From: an uncultured Clostridia bacterium
Lineage (GTDB): Bacteria; Bacillota; Clostridia; Lachnospirales; Anaerotignaceae
DNA: 31,740 nt
Direction: 5' to 3'
NCBI GenBank assembly: GCA_910587735.1
Contig: CAJUNT010000026.1
Span: 1-31,740, forward strand
Below, one piece after another: positions 17,201 through 24,863 of the stretch. The notes beneath the pieces are model-generated. The model did no database searches. It was not told the DNA's origin and saw nothing but the letters and a program-made list of their open reading frames with translations. The position numbers were made by a program, and so were the translations under genes. The number at the start of each line of letters is the position of its first letter. Position 1 is the first letter of the stretch.

Positions 17201-20200
17201 GGCAAAGGTGTTTGTTACGAATATGACGCTGTGGGAAATCAGATAAAAACGATTTATCCAGATGGTGGTGTATTGAGGTCATTTTATGACAACAATAAAA
17301 ACAAAATCAAAGAAATCAAACCAGAAAATTATAATGCTGAAACGGATAACGGCATGGCAACAGAATATATTTATGACAGCATGAACCGTTTAACAACAAT
17401 AATGGACGAAAAAGGTATTGTTGTTAAAAAAATGATTTATAATGAAATGGGTTTGATTGTAAAAGAAATTGATGCAAAAGGTTATCAGAGCGGTAAAACA
17501 GACGAGCAAAGATATGGTACGCTTTATCAATATGATAAAGCAGGCAGATTGATAGAAAAAAGAATACCAAAAACAATAAATGAAAATGAAGTATATTATA
17601 GTGTGTTCTATTATGAATATGACGCATTGGGAAATCTCATACAAGAAAAAAGAAGTAAAGAATATTTTACAGAAAATCAAAAACCTGTTTTTTGTCATCA
17701 ATTTTATTATACATACAATGTCATGAATCAGCTTACAAAAGCAACAGATACAACGGGTGCTTGTGTAGAATATGTTTATGATAAAAGAGGAAATTGTATT
17801 TCTGAAAAACAAAAAATCAATGATACAAAATATAAAATAAAAAAATATCAATACGATAAAGCAAACAGATTGATAAAACAAACAGAAATCATTGATAAAC
17901 AAGACTGCTATGATGCACAGGAACAAATGAAATCTGTTACATCATATATTTATGATTCAAATGGAAATGTCATACAAACCATTTACCCTAATGGTAAAAA
18001 AGTGTTGCAGGAGTATGACCATACTGACCGTTTGATAAAAAATATAACACTGGAAAACGGCAAAAAGAAAAGAGAAAACAGTTTTGTATATGATAAAAGT
18101 AAAAATGTTGTGTGTATTACAGATATAGATGGCAATACACAAAAAGTAGTGTACGATTTGCTGGATAGACCAATTTCTATTACGAACAAAGAAAATGAAA
18201 CAACAAAAATACAGTATACTTTAAATGGCAAAGTCAAAAAGCAGATATTGCCAGAACAAATTGATACAGAAAAAGGTACGACATACATTTATGACGAAAA
18301 AGACAGATTGTTAAATGTTGTAAATGCATTAGGCATTATAGAAAAGTCATATCAATATGATATAAATGACAATGTTACAAAACAAATAAATGGTGTAAAA
18401 AATGCTGTAAAATATCAATATGATATTGCAAATAGACGTGTAACTGTTTTGACAGCAGAAAAAAGTAGTCAGCAATATGAATATGACGCACTGGACAATG
18501 TTGTGAAAACAATAGACGGCAACAAAAACCAAACAAGCTACATTACAGACGTGTGGGGCAGAGTAGCAGAAACAATAAAAGCAGATGGAAGCAGAGAAAA
18601 ATTTGATTATGACTATGCGGGAAATGTCACAGCAACAACAGACGGCAATGGAAACACAATACAATATCAATATAACAGCCTGAATAAACTGTATAAAATC
18701 ATTGACCAACAGGGCATGGAAGAAATAATGTTATATGACATTTCTGGAAATCTATCTTATAAAAAAGATAGAAATGGCAACGAATTAAAATATACTTATG
18801 ATACAGATGACAATTTAATCAATGTGTCAAATGCCAGCAGGCAATCAAAAGGTAGAAATCGTTTTATACAGCCAGATTTTACAGAGAGTTATGAGTATAA
18901 TGCAGATGGTACACTTAAAAAAGCAATGTCAAAAGGTATTTTGTATACTTATCAGTATGACAAACAAGGCAGACGGATTGAAAAATGGCAAAATGGCAAA
19001 AAAGTATTGCAATATCAATATGATAAAAATGGTAATATGGTTTGTCAAAAAGATATTTCTGGAAAACAAACAGCATATACATTTGACGACATAGGAAGAA
19101 TACAGACAGTAATAGATGATGGCGAAAAAGCAGTACAATATTACTACAATGACGATAGCACACTTCAAAAAATATGTTATGGAAATGGTGTGACAACAGA
19201 ATATAGCTATAATAAAGACCAGTCTGTTGTCAGCCTCATGACAGCAAAAAAAGATGGTATGCTGATTACACAAAATACATATGCTTATGATGAAAACGGC
19301 AATCAAATACAAAAAACAGAAAAAGGTATCAAAACAACATATGCTTATGATAGTCTGAATCAAATCAAAACAGTTGTGTATGATGAAAAAGTGACAGAAC
19401 TGTTTGATTATGATGCTGTGGGAAATAGAATAAAAAGGACACTGCAAGGCAAAGAGGAAAACTATTACTACAACAATAAAAACCAGTTGTTGCAGATAGA
19501 TAAAGAAAATGATACAATTTTCTATAAATATGACAATCAAGGCAATACACTGGAACAGACAAGCAGTAAAGGCACAACAACATACCAATACGATATTTAC
19601 AACAGAACAAGACAAGTCACAACAGAAAATGGCGACATTATCAAAAATAAATATGACCCTTTAGGCTTCCGCTATAAAAAGGAAGTGAATGGGGAAACAC
19701 ACAAGTATATTTTTGATGGTTGGAGTATTACAGCAGAAACCAACAAAGACGATGAACTGAAAAGTAGAGAAGTGAGAGGGTATGGGCTTGTCAAGAAAGA
19801 AATAAATAACAAGCAGTACTACTACCACCAAAATGAACATGGGGATATTACCCACCTGACAAATACAGACAGTGAAGTAGAAAATTACTACCGATATGAT
19901 GTATTTGGAAATATTAGAGAACAGCAGGAAAATGTAGAGAATGTTTTCAAGTATGCAGGTGAGCAACAAGACCAAGAAACAGAACAGTATTACCTAAGAG
20001 CAAGGTTCTACAACCCAGTGATAGCACGCTTTACACAAGAAGATGTGTATAGGGGCGATGGATTAAACCTCTATGTGTATGTTGTAAATAATCCATTGTT
20101 GTGGATTGACCCTAGTGGGTATGCAAAAAAATGTTCAAATGAAAACAAGTTTAAAAAAGATGACAATTTACCACCAGGTATGCGTCAAAGATTAGAAAAT

Positions 20201-20800
20201 GAGCTAGGCAAGTATAGGGATGAATTAAATAGGAAAATTAATGAAAATCATCCTAAAGCAAGAACAAAAAATAAAGTAGTAGATGGCACAAGAACATTTG
20301 CAATAGGATTAATAGATGATATAGAACCATTACAAGGTCAGATATTTAAAGGTGCATCTCGTAGAATATTAAATTCTGCAAAAGAGAAACTTCTAGATAA
20401 TAATGATGATTATAAAGATAGAACAATTAGAGCTCCATTTGAAAATAAACAACATATAGACCATGCAGAAGAAGGTGTTATGGCATCATTTGAAAAAGCA
20501 CTTAAAGATGCAAATATAGCACATCAAGATGTGAGTGGTACATTTTATATGATACAATCAAATGGAGGAGGTATATGTACTAAATGTACAGCTGGTTTAC
20601 CTGGATTCCCTAATGAGTCAGATATAGGAATATTTAAACAATTTACAGAACTCTATCCAAATTTAAAAATTATTGCAATAACATCAGAAAATGCAGGTAG
20701 TGCTGACAAAACTAATACTTTAACAATACAATTAGAAAACGGCGAAGTATCATGTGTATTAAGAAATATAGAAGGTGTAAAAGGATATTTTAAAGAATAA
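14258..20800 (+). CDS. Giant Rhs/YD-repeat toxin with spike-like N-terminus and deaminase-like C-terminal toxin
   Basis: This is a 2180-residue protein. TTG 14258 and ATG 14282 are possible starts, neither with a good ribosome site, and the frame is open back to 14231, so the native 5' end has probably been cut off. Residues 1-125 match the C-terminal part of the VgrG-like protein at 4832 (GKEMRLG against KKEMVLS). A coiled coil follows (140-170), then two hydrophobic segments (about 175-222), a DUF6531-like part (about 455-540, GEPVDTVRGLLTETFTDIVI), ~1250 residues of YD repeats, and the Rhs core ending in NPLLWIDPSGYAK (near 1950). Residues 1955-2180 are the toxin: HAEE (2069-2072) and CTKC (2107-2110) fit the zinc-binding HxE and CxxC of the deaminase fold. 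Rhs shells store such toxins and release them. No Sec signal is seen, unlike WapA. Confidence 0.88.
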   Translation: MSDTREKHMRNEFGKEMRLGHNDMEFKTQGNQMSLGSSGVVTINSGDTITITATTDMEIGYSEKLESGVGWATIEPMITENISFMAGKSIVMETESGGHTINLDDLNITDDAYIKIEQIGTVKKAPAQDYSQEIEQAKEQDAQDLQKTRTKIEEIERAKQAEAERLEKEKFWSGLKALVIGGACVVVGGLAIAGAPFTGGASIAAGAAVIGGACYGVSGASNMLESNSIRQNITKGDYSGGFNPLRDTVFQGNQYAFDIFMYGSGLVSEVSLAFLTGNPQIISSTLSGGALATVGQGVGNMLMGEPFCDLSSAEGWAQMLKGAENGTFSGLLTGGLSKAAGLQNACGMTKPQQWLAQQGIDTAVGAVSELTTTGDIDWEALLISQAFGGAGSALGMKYNNRFAQYALDVTGDTLGETGVILYRNGGNFNFTEDEWRQIQNRLIQSAITNTAQSISRGEPVDTVRGLLTETFTDIVIPDVGFDLEIVRYYNSKNHRTSCIGKGWTMNIDSRVMHNDRFMMIQMPDSSVEVFEKQNDVWTSAKEGSLRNKIQEDSETGFITMLTFDKKKYIYNQRGNLISITDSNQNTLSIQYIDNTEVIDNIQTTGGKRLKFEYHDNKISSITDHIGRTMHYCYDGELLTKVEDRNHGITTYTYNENGYMDSITDANGKTYVENKFDKKGRVIWQKFNESQEVFVTYDEKEKVNTFYYAADDASEQFYYNNKLLVTKIVKQDGSTEEYDYDKWENKIFIKDGNGNITKRIYDENANIVLLENPDGTKENWKYNESGFVIQHTKANGQNIFTEYDKNNNVTKQKEQLQDQYYAVTTYKRDSKGRVTEVKDANGFVTKYVYKSEQYHLPTQIINEHHTIDMEYDDVGRKISQTIEGCTENYYYNNNDSLVKQEDGEGNTTITLYNKMDEPVKKFLPNEYQSGKPQKCYEYIYDSFDRVIKTITPEGSVFALKRDNWGRVLKEINPNCYDENSDNGKGVCYEYDAVGNQIKTIYPDGGVLRSFYDNNKNKIKEIKPENYNAETDNGMATEYIYDSMNRLTTIMDEKGIVVKKMIYNEMGLIVKEIDAKGYQSGKTDEQRYGTLYQYDKAGRLIEKRIPKTINENEVYYSVFYYEYDALGNLIQEKRSKEYFTENQKPVFCHQFYYTYNVMNQLTKATDTTGACVEYVYDKRGNCISEKQKINDTKYKIKKYQYDKANRLIKQTEIIDKQDCYDAQEQMKSVTSYIYDSNGNVIQTIYPNGKKVLQEYDHTDRLIKNITLENGKKKRENSFVYDKSKNVVCITDIDGNTQKVVYDLLDRPISITNKENETTKIQYTLNGKVKKQILPEQIDTEKGTTYIYDEKDRLLNVVNALGIIEKSYQYDINDNVTKQINGVKNAVKYQYDIANRRVTVLTAEKSSQQYEYDALDNVVKTIDGNKNQTSYITDVWGRVAETIKADGSREKFDYDYAGNVTATTDGNGNTIQYQYNSLNKLYKIIDQQGMEEIMLYDISGNLSYKKDRNGNELKYTYDTDDNLINVSNASRQSKGRNRFIQPDFTESYEYNADGTLKKAMSKGILYTYQYDKQGRRIEKWQNGKKVLQYQYDKNGNMVCQKDISGKQTAYTFDDIGRIQTVIDDGEKAVQYYYNDDSTLQKICYGNGVTTEYSYNKDQSVVSLMTAKKDGMLITQNTYAYDENGNQIQKTEKGIKTTYAYDSLNQIKTVVYDEKVTELFDYDAVGNRIKRTLQGKEENYYYNNKNQLLQIDKENDTIFYKYDNQGNTLEQTSSKGTTTYQYDIYNRTRQVTTENGDIIKNKYDPLGFRYKKEVNGETHKYIFDGWSITAETNKDDELKSREVRGYGLVKKEINNKQYYYHQNEHGDITHLTNTDSEVENYYRYDVFGNIREQQENVENVFKYAGEQQDQETEQYYLRARFYNPVIARFTQEDVYRGDGLNLYVYVVNNPLLWIDPSGYAKKCSNENKFKKDDNLPPGMRQRLENELGKYRDELNRKINENHPKARTKNKVVDGTRTFAIGLIDDIEPLQGQIFKGASRRILNSAKEKLLDNNDDYKDRTIRAPFENKQHIDHAEEGVMASFEKALKDANIAHQDVSGTFYMIQSNGGGICTKCTAGLPGFPNESDIGIFKQFTELYPNLKIIAITSENAGSADKTNTLTIQLENGEVSCVLRNIEGVKGYFKE
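19550..20123 (+). repeat. Rhs core repeat, copy 1 (within the full Rhs gene)
   Basis: This ~570-bp end of the Rhs core recurs at 22204-22765, 23789-24366 and 25450-25953 at very high nucleotide identity, with long exact blocks such as CTACGCGCAAGGTTCTA-type stretches in the copies. It codes for the last YD repeats through WIDPSGYAK. It is the homology that would allow tip exchange. Confidence 0.85.
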
Positions 20801-20811
20801 GTAGAAAAGAA

Positions 20812-20896
20812 GGTTCTGTTAAGTTAATTTTGTAAGAAAATATTGATAGCTTTAACAATAAAGTAGTTTTCTATAATATTTTAATTTAACAGAACC
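20812..20896. repeat. 85-bp palindrome (MITE-like or hairpin) between Rhs toxin and immunity gene
   Basis: GGTTCTGTTAAGTTAA (20812-20827) and TTAATTTAACAGAACC (20881-20896) are inverted repeats with one mismatch, and inner AAAATATTGATAG/CTATAATATTTT stretches extend the pairing. The termini resemble IS6-family ends (GGTTCTGTT) but no transposase or clear target duplication is visible. It could also act as a terminator or RNA-stability hairpin. Confidence 0.6.
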
Positions 20897-20927
20897 AAAT
20901 TATAATTATTTTAAGGAGAAAAATTGT

Positions 20928-22052
20928 ATGGAAAATTATATAGAAAAGTTAAAAAAAATAAATGGAAGTGGTCAATGTGCTTTTGTGTTAGCGATTGCAG
21001 AAAAAATTATACAATATGAAGAATTAAAAATAGAAAGTGAAGTATATAATTTTGCAAAAAAGGCGATAGAAGTATACTGGTACTGGTTAAATAACGAAAT
21101 TACTTTGGATTATAATGACATTTATTCTACACTTAGCGGGAATATAGGAGATTTAGATTATAATGAAAAGATTTATTCTATCATTGGCAAAGATGTAAAA
21201 GAAGAGGATTTTTTTAGTTATTGTCGAGAACTTCTTCATAAATATGGTCATAATACTATATATAATAAATATAATTTGATATTGGATATATTTTATATTT
21301 TAGCATTACATGTACAAGGAAAAGGAATAGAGTATTATGATTTAGATACAGAAGTTTATGAAATAGGTGATGAATTTATACAAGACTTTATAGAAAAAAC
21401 ATTGAAACAAAAAATAATTAATGAATATGAACTTCATTTATTGCTTGACTATTTGAATCAAAAACATTCATCTTACTGTGAAATATGCAAAGATGATATA
21501 ATAACTACTATGAAAAATAAAAATAAAATGTTTATAGAAAAGGGATATAAATTAAGAAATTATAGAAGAGTTAATGCTAGTGGTCAGTGTGCTTTTGCAT
21601 TAATGATTGCTGAAAAAGTGTTAAATTGTGAAAAGTTAGATGAAACAGAAACGCTCTATCAATTTGCAGAAGAAAAAATTGCATATTGCTGGAAATGGCT
21701 TAATGGCGAAATAAAAGGAAAAGAAAATATAGAAAAAGTGATATATACTGAAAATGAAAATAAAAATATATATTTATCTCGTTGCTGGCATAAAGAAGAT
21801 GAAAAAAATCAATTGTATGCAATTGTTTGTAATGCAATTGATATTGTGGAGGAAAGAGCAATTTTACCATATGATGAATATAATAGTATGGATAATGCTT
21901 TATCTATACAAATGTCTGAGCCTATAAAACGAAATATTATAACAGAAGAAGAATACAACAATTTGATAGATTACTTAGACAATGCCTATCCAAATTATGT
22001 AGCTATTTCTAAAAAAGAAATTATGGATTTGTTAGAAAAACCTGAAATTTAA
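20928..22052 (+). CDS. Two-domain Imm6-like immunity protein for the deaminase-like Rhs toxin
   Basis: This 374-residue protein has ATG 20928 behind AAGGAGA. It is an internal duplication: the first half opens with NGSGQCAFVLAIAEKII and FAKKAIEVYWYWLNNEI, the second with NASGQCAFALMIAEKVL and FAEEKIAYCWKWLNGEI. Each half then has acidic helices ending in a LLDYL- or LIDYLD-type segment. The 'LxIAEKxL ... A ... CWxWL' pattern matches Imm6 as I recall it, an all-helical immunity family linked to polymorphic toxins. Imm6 proteins are usually single-domain, so the tandem form is unusual and might neutralise two toxins. Being directly downstream of the toxin, separated only by the palindrome, it is the expected partner. 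Confidence 0.68.
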   Translation: MENYIEKLKKINGSGQCAFVLAIAEKIIQYEELKIESEVYNFAKKAIEVYWYWLNNEITLDYNDIYSTLSGNIGDLDYNEKIYSIIGKDVKEEDFFSYCRELLHKYGHNTIYNKYNLILDIFYILALHVQGKGIEYYDLDTEVYEIGDEFIQDFIEKTLKQKIINEYELHLLLDYLNQKHSSYCEICKDDIITTMKNKNKMFIEKGYKLRNYRRVNASGQCAFALMIAEKVLNCEKLDETETLYQFAEEKIAYCWKWLNGEIKGKENIEKVIYTENENKNIYLSRCWHKEDEKNQLYAIVCNAIDIVEERAILPYDEYNSMDNALSIQMSEPIKRNIITEEEYNNLIDYLDNAYPNYVAISKKEIMDLLEKPEI

Positions 22053-22198
22053 TTTCTGGTTGTGGTACAGTAATTGCTTCTTATGTAGGGAATAAAAAAT
22101 GTTAAAAGAATTACAATAAAAGCAAATTGAAAAAATACAAAAGAGAAAAAAGCCAATGAATGTTACATATTTTTGTGTAAATTAGTTGGCTTTTTTAG
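22053..22198 (+). other. Spacer with a small coding-like remnant and terminator
   Basis: Between the immunity gene and the first orphan tip, one frame (about 22056-22103) reads ISGCGTVIASYVGNKKC then stop. It has no start and looks like the end of a lost toxin or immunity gene. The terminator block follows. Confidence 0.35.
22147..22196 (+). terminator. Terminator closing the Rhs/Imm6 module
   Basis: AAAAGCCAA and TTGGCTTTT form the stem with an inner TTACAT/GTGTAA pairing and a T-run. The surrounding ~75 nt match 7938-8013. The change from GAGCCAAT/ATTGACTC to AGCCAA/TTGGCT keeps the structure paired. Confidence 0.75.
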
Positions 22199-22203
22199 TG
22201 ACA

Positions 22204-22765
22204 GAAAGGTACAACAACATACCAGTACGACATATACAACAGAACAATACAAGTCACAACAGAAAACGGCGACACTATCAAAAATAAATATGACCCTTTA
22301 GGCTTCCGCTACAAAAAGGAAGTGAATGGAGAAACACACAAATATATTTTTGATGGTTGGAGTATTACAGCAGAAACCAACAAAGACGGTGAACTGAAAA
22401 GTAGAGAAGTAAGAGGGTATGGGCTTGTCAAGAAAGAAACAAATAACAAGCAATACTACTATCATCAAAATGAACATGGGGATATTACTCATTTAACCAA
22501 CATTGATGAGGAAATAGAAAACAGCTATCAGTATGATGTGTTTGGAAATATTAGAGAACAGCAGGAAAATGTAGAAAATGTTTTCAAGTATGCAGGTGAG
22601 CAACTGGATAGTGAAACACAACAATACTACTTACGCGCAAGGTTCTATAACCCAGTGATAGCACGCTTTACACAGGAAGATGTGTATAAAGATGATGGAT
22701 TAAACCTCTATGTATATGTTGTGAATAATCCACTGTTGTGGGCTGACCCTGGTGGGCATGCAAAA
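22204..22765 (+). repeat. Rhs core repeat, copy 2
   Basis: Near-identical to 19567-20123, starting at GGTACAACAACATACCAG and ending in the WADPGGHAK codons. An in-frame TGA lies just before the copy starts, so it cannot be expressed as an extension of an upstream frame. Confidence 0.82.
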
Positions 22766-23209
22766 TGTAATCAAAATATTTATGGTTTAGATCCAAGTGA
22801 TATTCCAAGTGTAAGAGAAGGAAAGTTTAACAGGTTTTTTAATTCTTTAACACCTGATGAACTTGATGACTTATGGAAAGATGAAAGAATTAAAAAGACT
22901 ATAAGTAGTAGATTAAGACAACCAGGAAAATTGCATGAGTGGCATATGGTTGCAGCAACCCCTAAATTTAAAAGATGGGGATTAACTGCTGAAAGGATTA
23001 AAGAAACTCGAAGTTTAATTAAAGATGTAGAGTTTGTTAATCCAGCAGGAAAGCATGGAGAAAATGGTTCTACAACAGCACATAATGAAATTTTAGATAT
23101 TATTAATTCTTCTATAGATTATGATATGTTTGTCAGAAGATTAAATACTTGGGCAGATTATCGATTGAAAGATGGAAGAAATTCTTTACCACAAGGTTTA
23201 AGATATTAA
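22322..23209 (+). CDS. Orphan Rhs core tip with HNH-like nuclease candidate toxin (silent cassette)
   Basis: The longest start-to-stop frame begins at GTG 22322, but coding homology to Rhs begins at 22204 and there is no ribosome site, so this is a partial gene. Residues to about 146 are Rhs core ending NPLLWADPGGHAK. The remaining ~150 residues are a different toxin: SLTPDELDDLWKDERI, then GKLHEWHMVAATPKFKRWG, FVNPAGKHG and TTAHNEIL. Clustered HEWH, KHG and AHNE residues fit a His/Asn-based metal nuclease of the HNH/EndoVII type, but I cannot name the family. The Imm22-like gene at 23250 is its partner. It would become active if recombined onto the full Rhs gene. Confidence 0.7.
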   Translation: MNGETHKYIFDGWSITAETNKDGELKSREVRGYGLVKKETNNKQYYYHQNEHGDITHLTNIDEEIENSYQYDVFGNIREQQENVENVFKYAGEQLDSETQQYYLRARFYNPVIARFTQEDVYKDDGLNLYVYVVNNPLLWADPGGHAKCNQNIYGLDPSDIPSVREGKFNRFFNSLTPDELDDLWKDERIKKTISSRLRQPGKLHEWHMVAATPKFKRWGLTAERIKETRSLIKDVEFVNPAGKHGENGSTTAHNEILDIINSSIDYDMFVRRLNTWADYRLKDGRNSLPQGLRY

Positions 23210-23249
23210 ATATACTTTTTATGATAATGCTAAATAAGGAGGATGAAAT

Positions 23250-23630
23250 ATGGAAAAATATGGAGTGGTTTCTTTATGGTGTGGAGTTTTTCAAAATGAG
23301 GATTTATTTAACCAATTTATAGATGTTGATTATACTGAAGATGGAGATTATATACCATCAAGATTTGCAGAACATTTTGATATAGATTATTATGATGAAG
23401 ATTTTTCAGAATTTGGATATTTTAAAGAAAAACAAAATGATTTTCAAAAAATATTAAAAGATTTTTCTAATGATGAAATAATACTTTCTAAACTGAATAA
23501 GAAATATAATGATATATATTATAACTCAATCATCTTGTTATATAATTTTGAATATAGTGGAAATGTAAAGGAGTATAAAGATTCTAATGATAATCAATTA
23601 CACTATATAACTTGTGTTAGCTATCAATAA
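23250..23630 (+). CDS. Imm22-like immunity protein
   Basis: This 126-residue, strongly acidic protein has ATG 23250 behind TAAGGAGGATG. VVSLWCGVF near the start and HFDIDYYDEDFSEFGYF in the middle match the W-x-G and 'F.IDYYDEDF' signature that I recall for the Imm22 family, followed by a helical part (LKDFSNDEIILSKL) and a C-terminal strand pair. Imm22 proteins accompany nuclease toxins, in line with the HNH-like tip upstream. The acidic surface would suit blocking a basic nucleic-acid-binding site. With its own ribosome site it could be made even if the toxin is silent, which protects against kin using that tip. Confidence 0.65.
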   Translation: MEKYGVVSLWCGVFQNEDLFNQFIDVDYTEDGDYIPSRFAEHFDIDYYDEDFSEFGYFKEKQNDFQKILKDFSNDEIILSKLNKKYNDIYYNSIILLYNFEYSGNVKEYKDSNDNQLHYITCVSYQ

Positions 23631-23705
23631 TTATTAATTTACTAATATGAAAATTTTGCATTATATATGAGAAATTAATTAAATTCAAAAAAAGATATAA
23701 ATGTA

Positions 23706-23751
23706 AAAAGAAATCAAAGTCATTAATTTATTAATTATTTTGATTTCTTTT
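23706..23751 (+). terminator. Terminator closing orphan module 1
   Basis: AAAAGAAATCAAA (23706-23718) pairs with TTTGATTTCTTTT (23739-23751), and the loop itself is partly self-complementary (TTAATTTATTAATTA). Confidence 0.75.
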
Positions 23752-23788
23752 GTTGTATTATAAAAAGATTTATGTACAATATACTACG

Positions 23789-24366
23789 CTGAAATAGACA
23801 AGCAGTAAAGGCACAACAACATACCAGTACGACATATACAACAGAACAAGACAAGTCACAACAGAAAACGGCGACATCATTAAAAATAAATATGACCCTT
23901 TGGGCTTCCGATATAGAAAGGAAGTCAATGGAGAAACGCACAACTATATTTTTGATGGTTGGAGCATTACAGCAGAAACCAACAAAGACGGTGAACTGAA
24001 AAGCAGAGAAGTGAGAGGCTATGGGCTTGTCAAAAAGGAAATAGACAACAATCAATACTACTATCACCAAAATGAACATGGGGATATTACTCATTTAACC
24101 AACATTGATGAGGAAATAGAAAACAGCTATCAGTATGATGTGTTTGGAAATATTAGAGAACAGCAGGAAAATGTAGAAAATGTTTTCAAGTATGCAGGTG
24201 AGCAACTGGATAGTGAAACACAACAATACTACTTACGCGCAAGGTTCTATAACCCAGTGATAGCACGCTTTACACAGGAAGATGTGTATAGGGGCGATGG
24301 GCTGGATCTGTATGTGTATGTTGTGAATAATCCATTGTTGTGGATTGACCCTAGTGGTTATGCTAA
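23789..24366 (+). repeat. Rhs core repeat, copy 3
   Basis: Homology to the full Rhs gene starts at about CTGAAATAGACAAGCAG (CTGGAACAGACAAGCAG in the full gene). The CAG-to-TAG difference puts a stop at the very start of the copy. It runs to the WIDPSGYAK codons. Confidence 0.82.
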
Positions 24367-24844
24367 ATGCGCTACTACAGAAAGTACAAATAATCTAATA
24401 AATGGACCAAATAATAAGAAAATAACAGTAGAATATGATAATTTGGTTTATGGAGGATATTATACAAGAAAAAGTATTCGAGCACAAGATTATGCTGATA
24501 GAATATTACCATCTTATAATGAAACTTCTAGAGTTCCTAAGGTGGTAAGAAGATATATGTCAAGGGCTGAATATAAACAATTTAAAAAAGTTGGATTTAC
24601 ATATGACCTTAAAGACCCAAGACAGGGAATAAGTGCTACAACAACAACTTTGCCACCTCGTAATCCTGATAAAATAATAGAATTGACAGGTGCTTTAGGT
24701 GCTGACTATTATGTTGATATTGATGTTAGTGTAAAAAAAGTAGGATATAAAGGACCTACAAAAGGAGGATGGAAAGATTACAAAATAAGAGATGATGTTA
24801 CTCCAGATGATATTGTAGGTTCTGGACGTGTAAATAAAAAATAA
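23900..24844 (+). CDS. Orphan Rhs core tip with possible ADP-ribosyltransferase-like toxin (silent cassette)
   Basis: The nominal start TTG 23900 lies inside core homology and has no ribosome site; the frame is open back to a TAG at 23793-23795. Core residues end at NPLLWIDPSGYAK (near 155). The unique part is ~160 residues: a short linker with VEYDNLVYGGYYTRK, which is shared with the next orphan tip, then VVRRYMSRAEYKQFKKVGF, a Thr/Pro-rich strip and a YYVDIDVSV strand. An 'R.MS..E......G' start followed by a late beta strand is how TreTu/ART-like toxins look, so ADP-ribosylation is possible but weakly supported. The gene at 24864 is the expected immunity partner. Confidence 0.68.
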   Translation: MGFRYRKEVNGETHNYIFDGWSITAETNKDGELKSREVRGYGLVKKEIDNNQYYYHQNEHGDITHLTNIDEEIENSYQYDVFGNIREQQENVENVFKYAGEQLDSETQQYYLRARFYNPVIARFTQEDVYRGDGLDLYVYVVNNPLLWIDPSGYAKCATTESTNNLINGPNNKKITVEYDNLVYGGYYTRKSIRAQDYADRILPSYNETSRVPKVVRRYMSRAEYKQFKKVGFTYDLKDPRQGISATTTTLPPRNPDKIIELTGALGADYYVDIDVSVKKVGYKGPTKGGWKDYKIRDDVTPDDIVGSGRVNKK

Positions 24845-24863
24845 GAAAAAAGGGTGATAAATT

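Noticed and set aside
17390..17926. 178-codon minus-strand frame
   Set aside because: Same shadow of YD-repeat codons; hydrophobic composition is a by-product of A-rich sense codons.
18929..19615. Long minus-strand frame opposite the Rhs gene
   Set aside because: It is Cys/Phe/Ile-rich, lies wholly antisense to YD repeats and has no ribosome site; other antisense frames in 16-20 kb share this bias.
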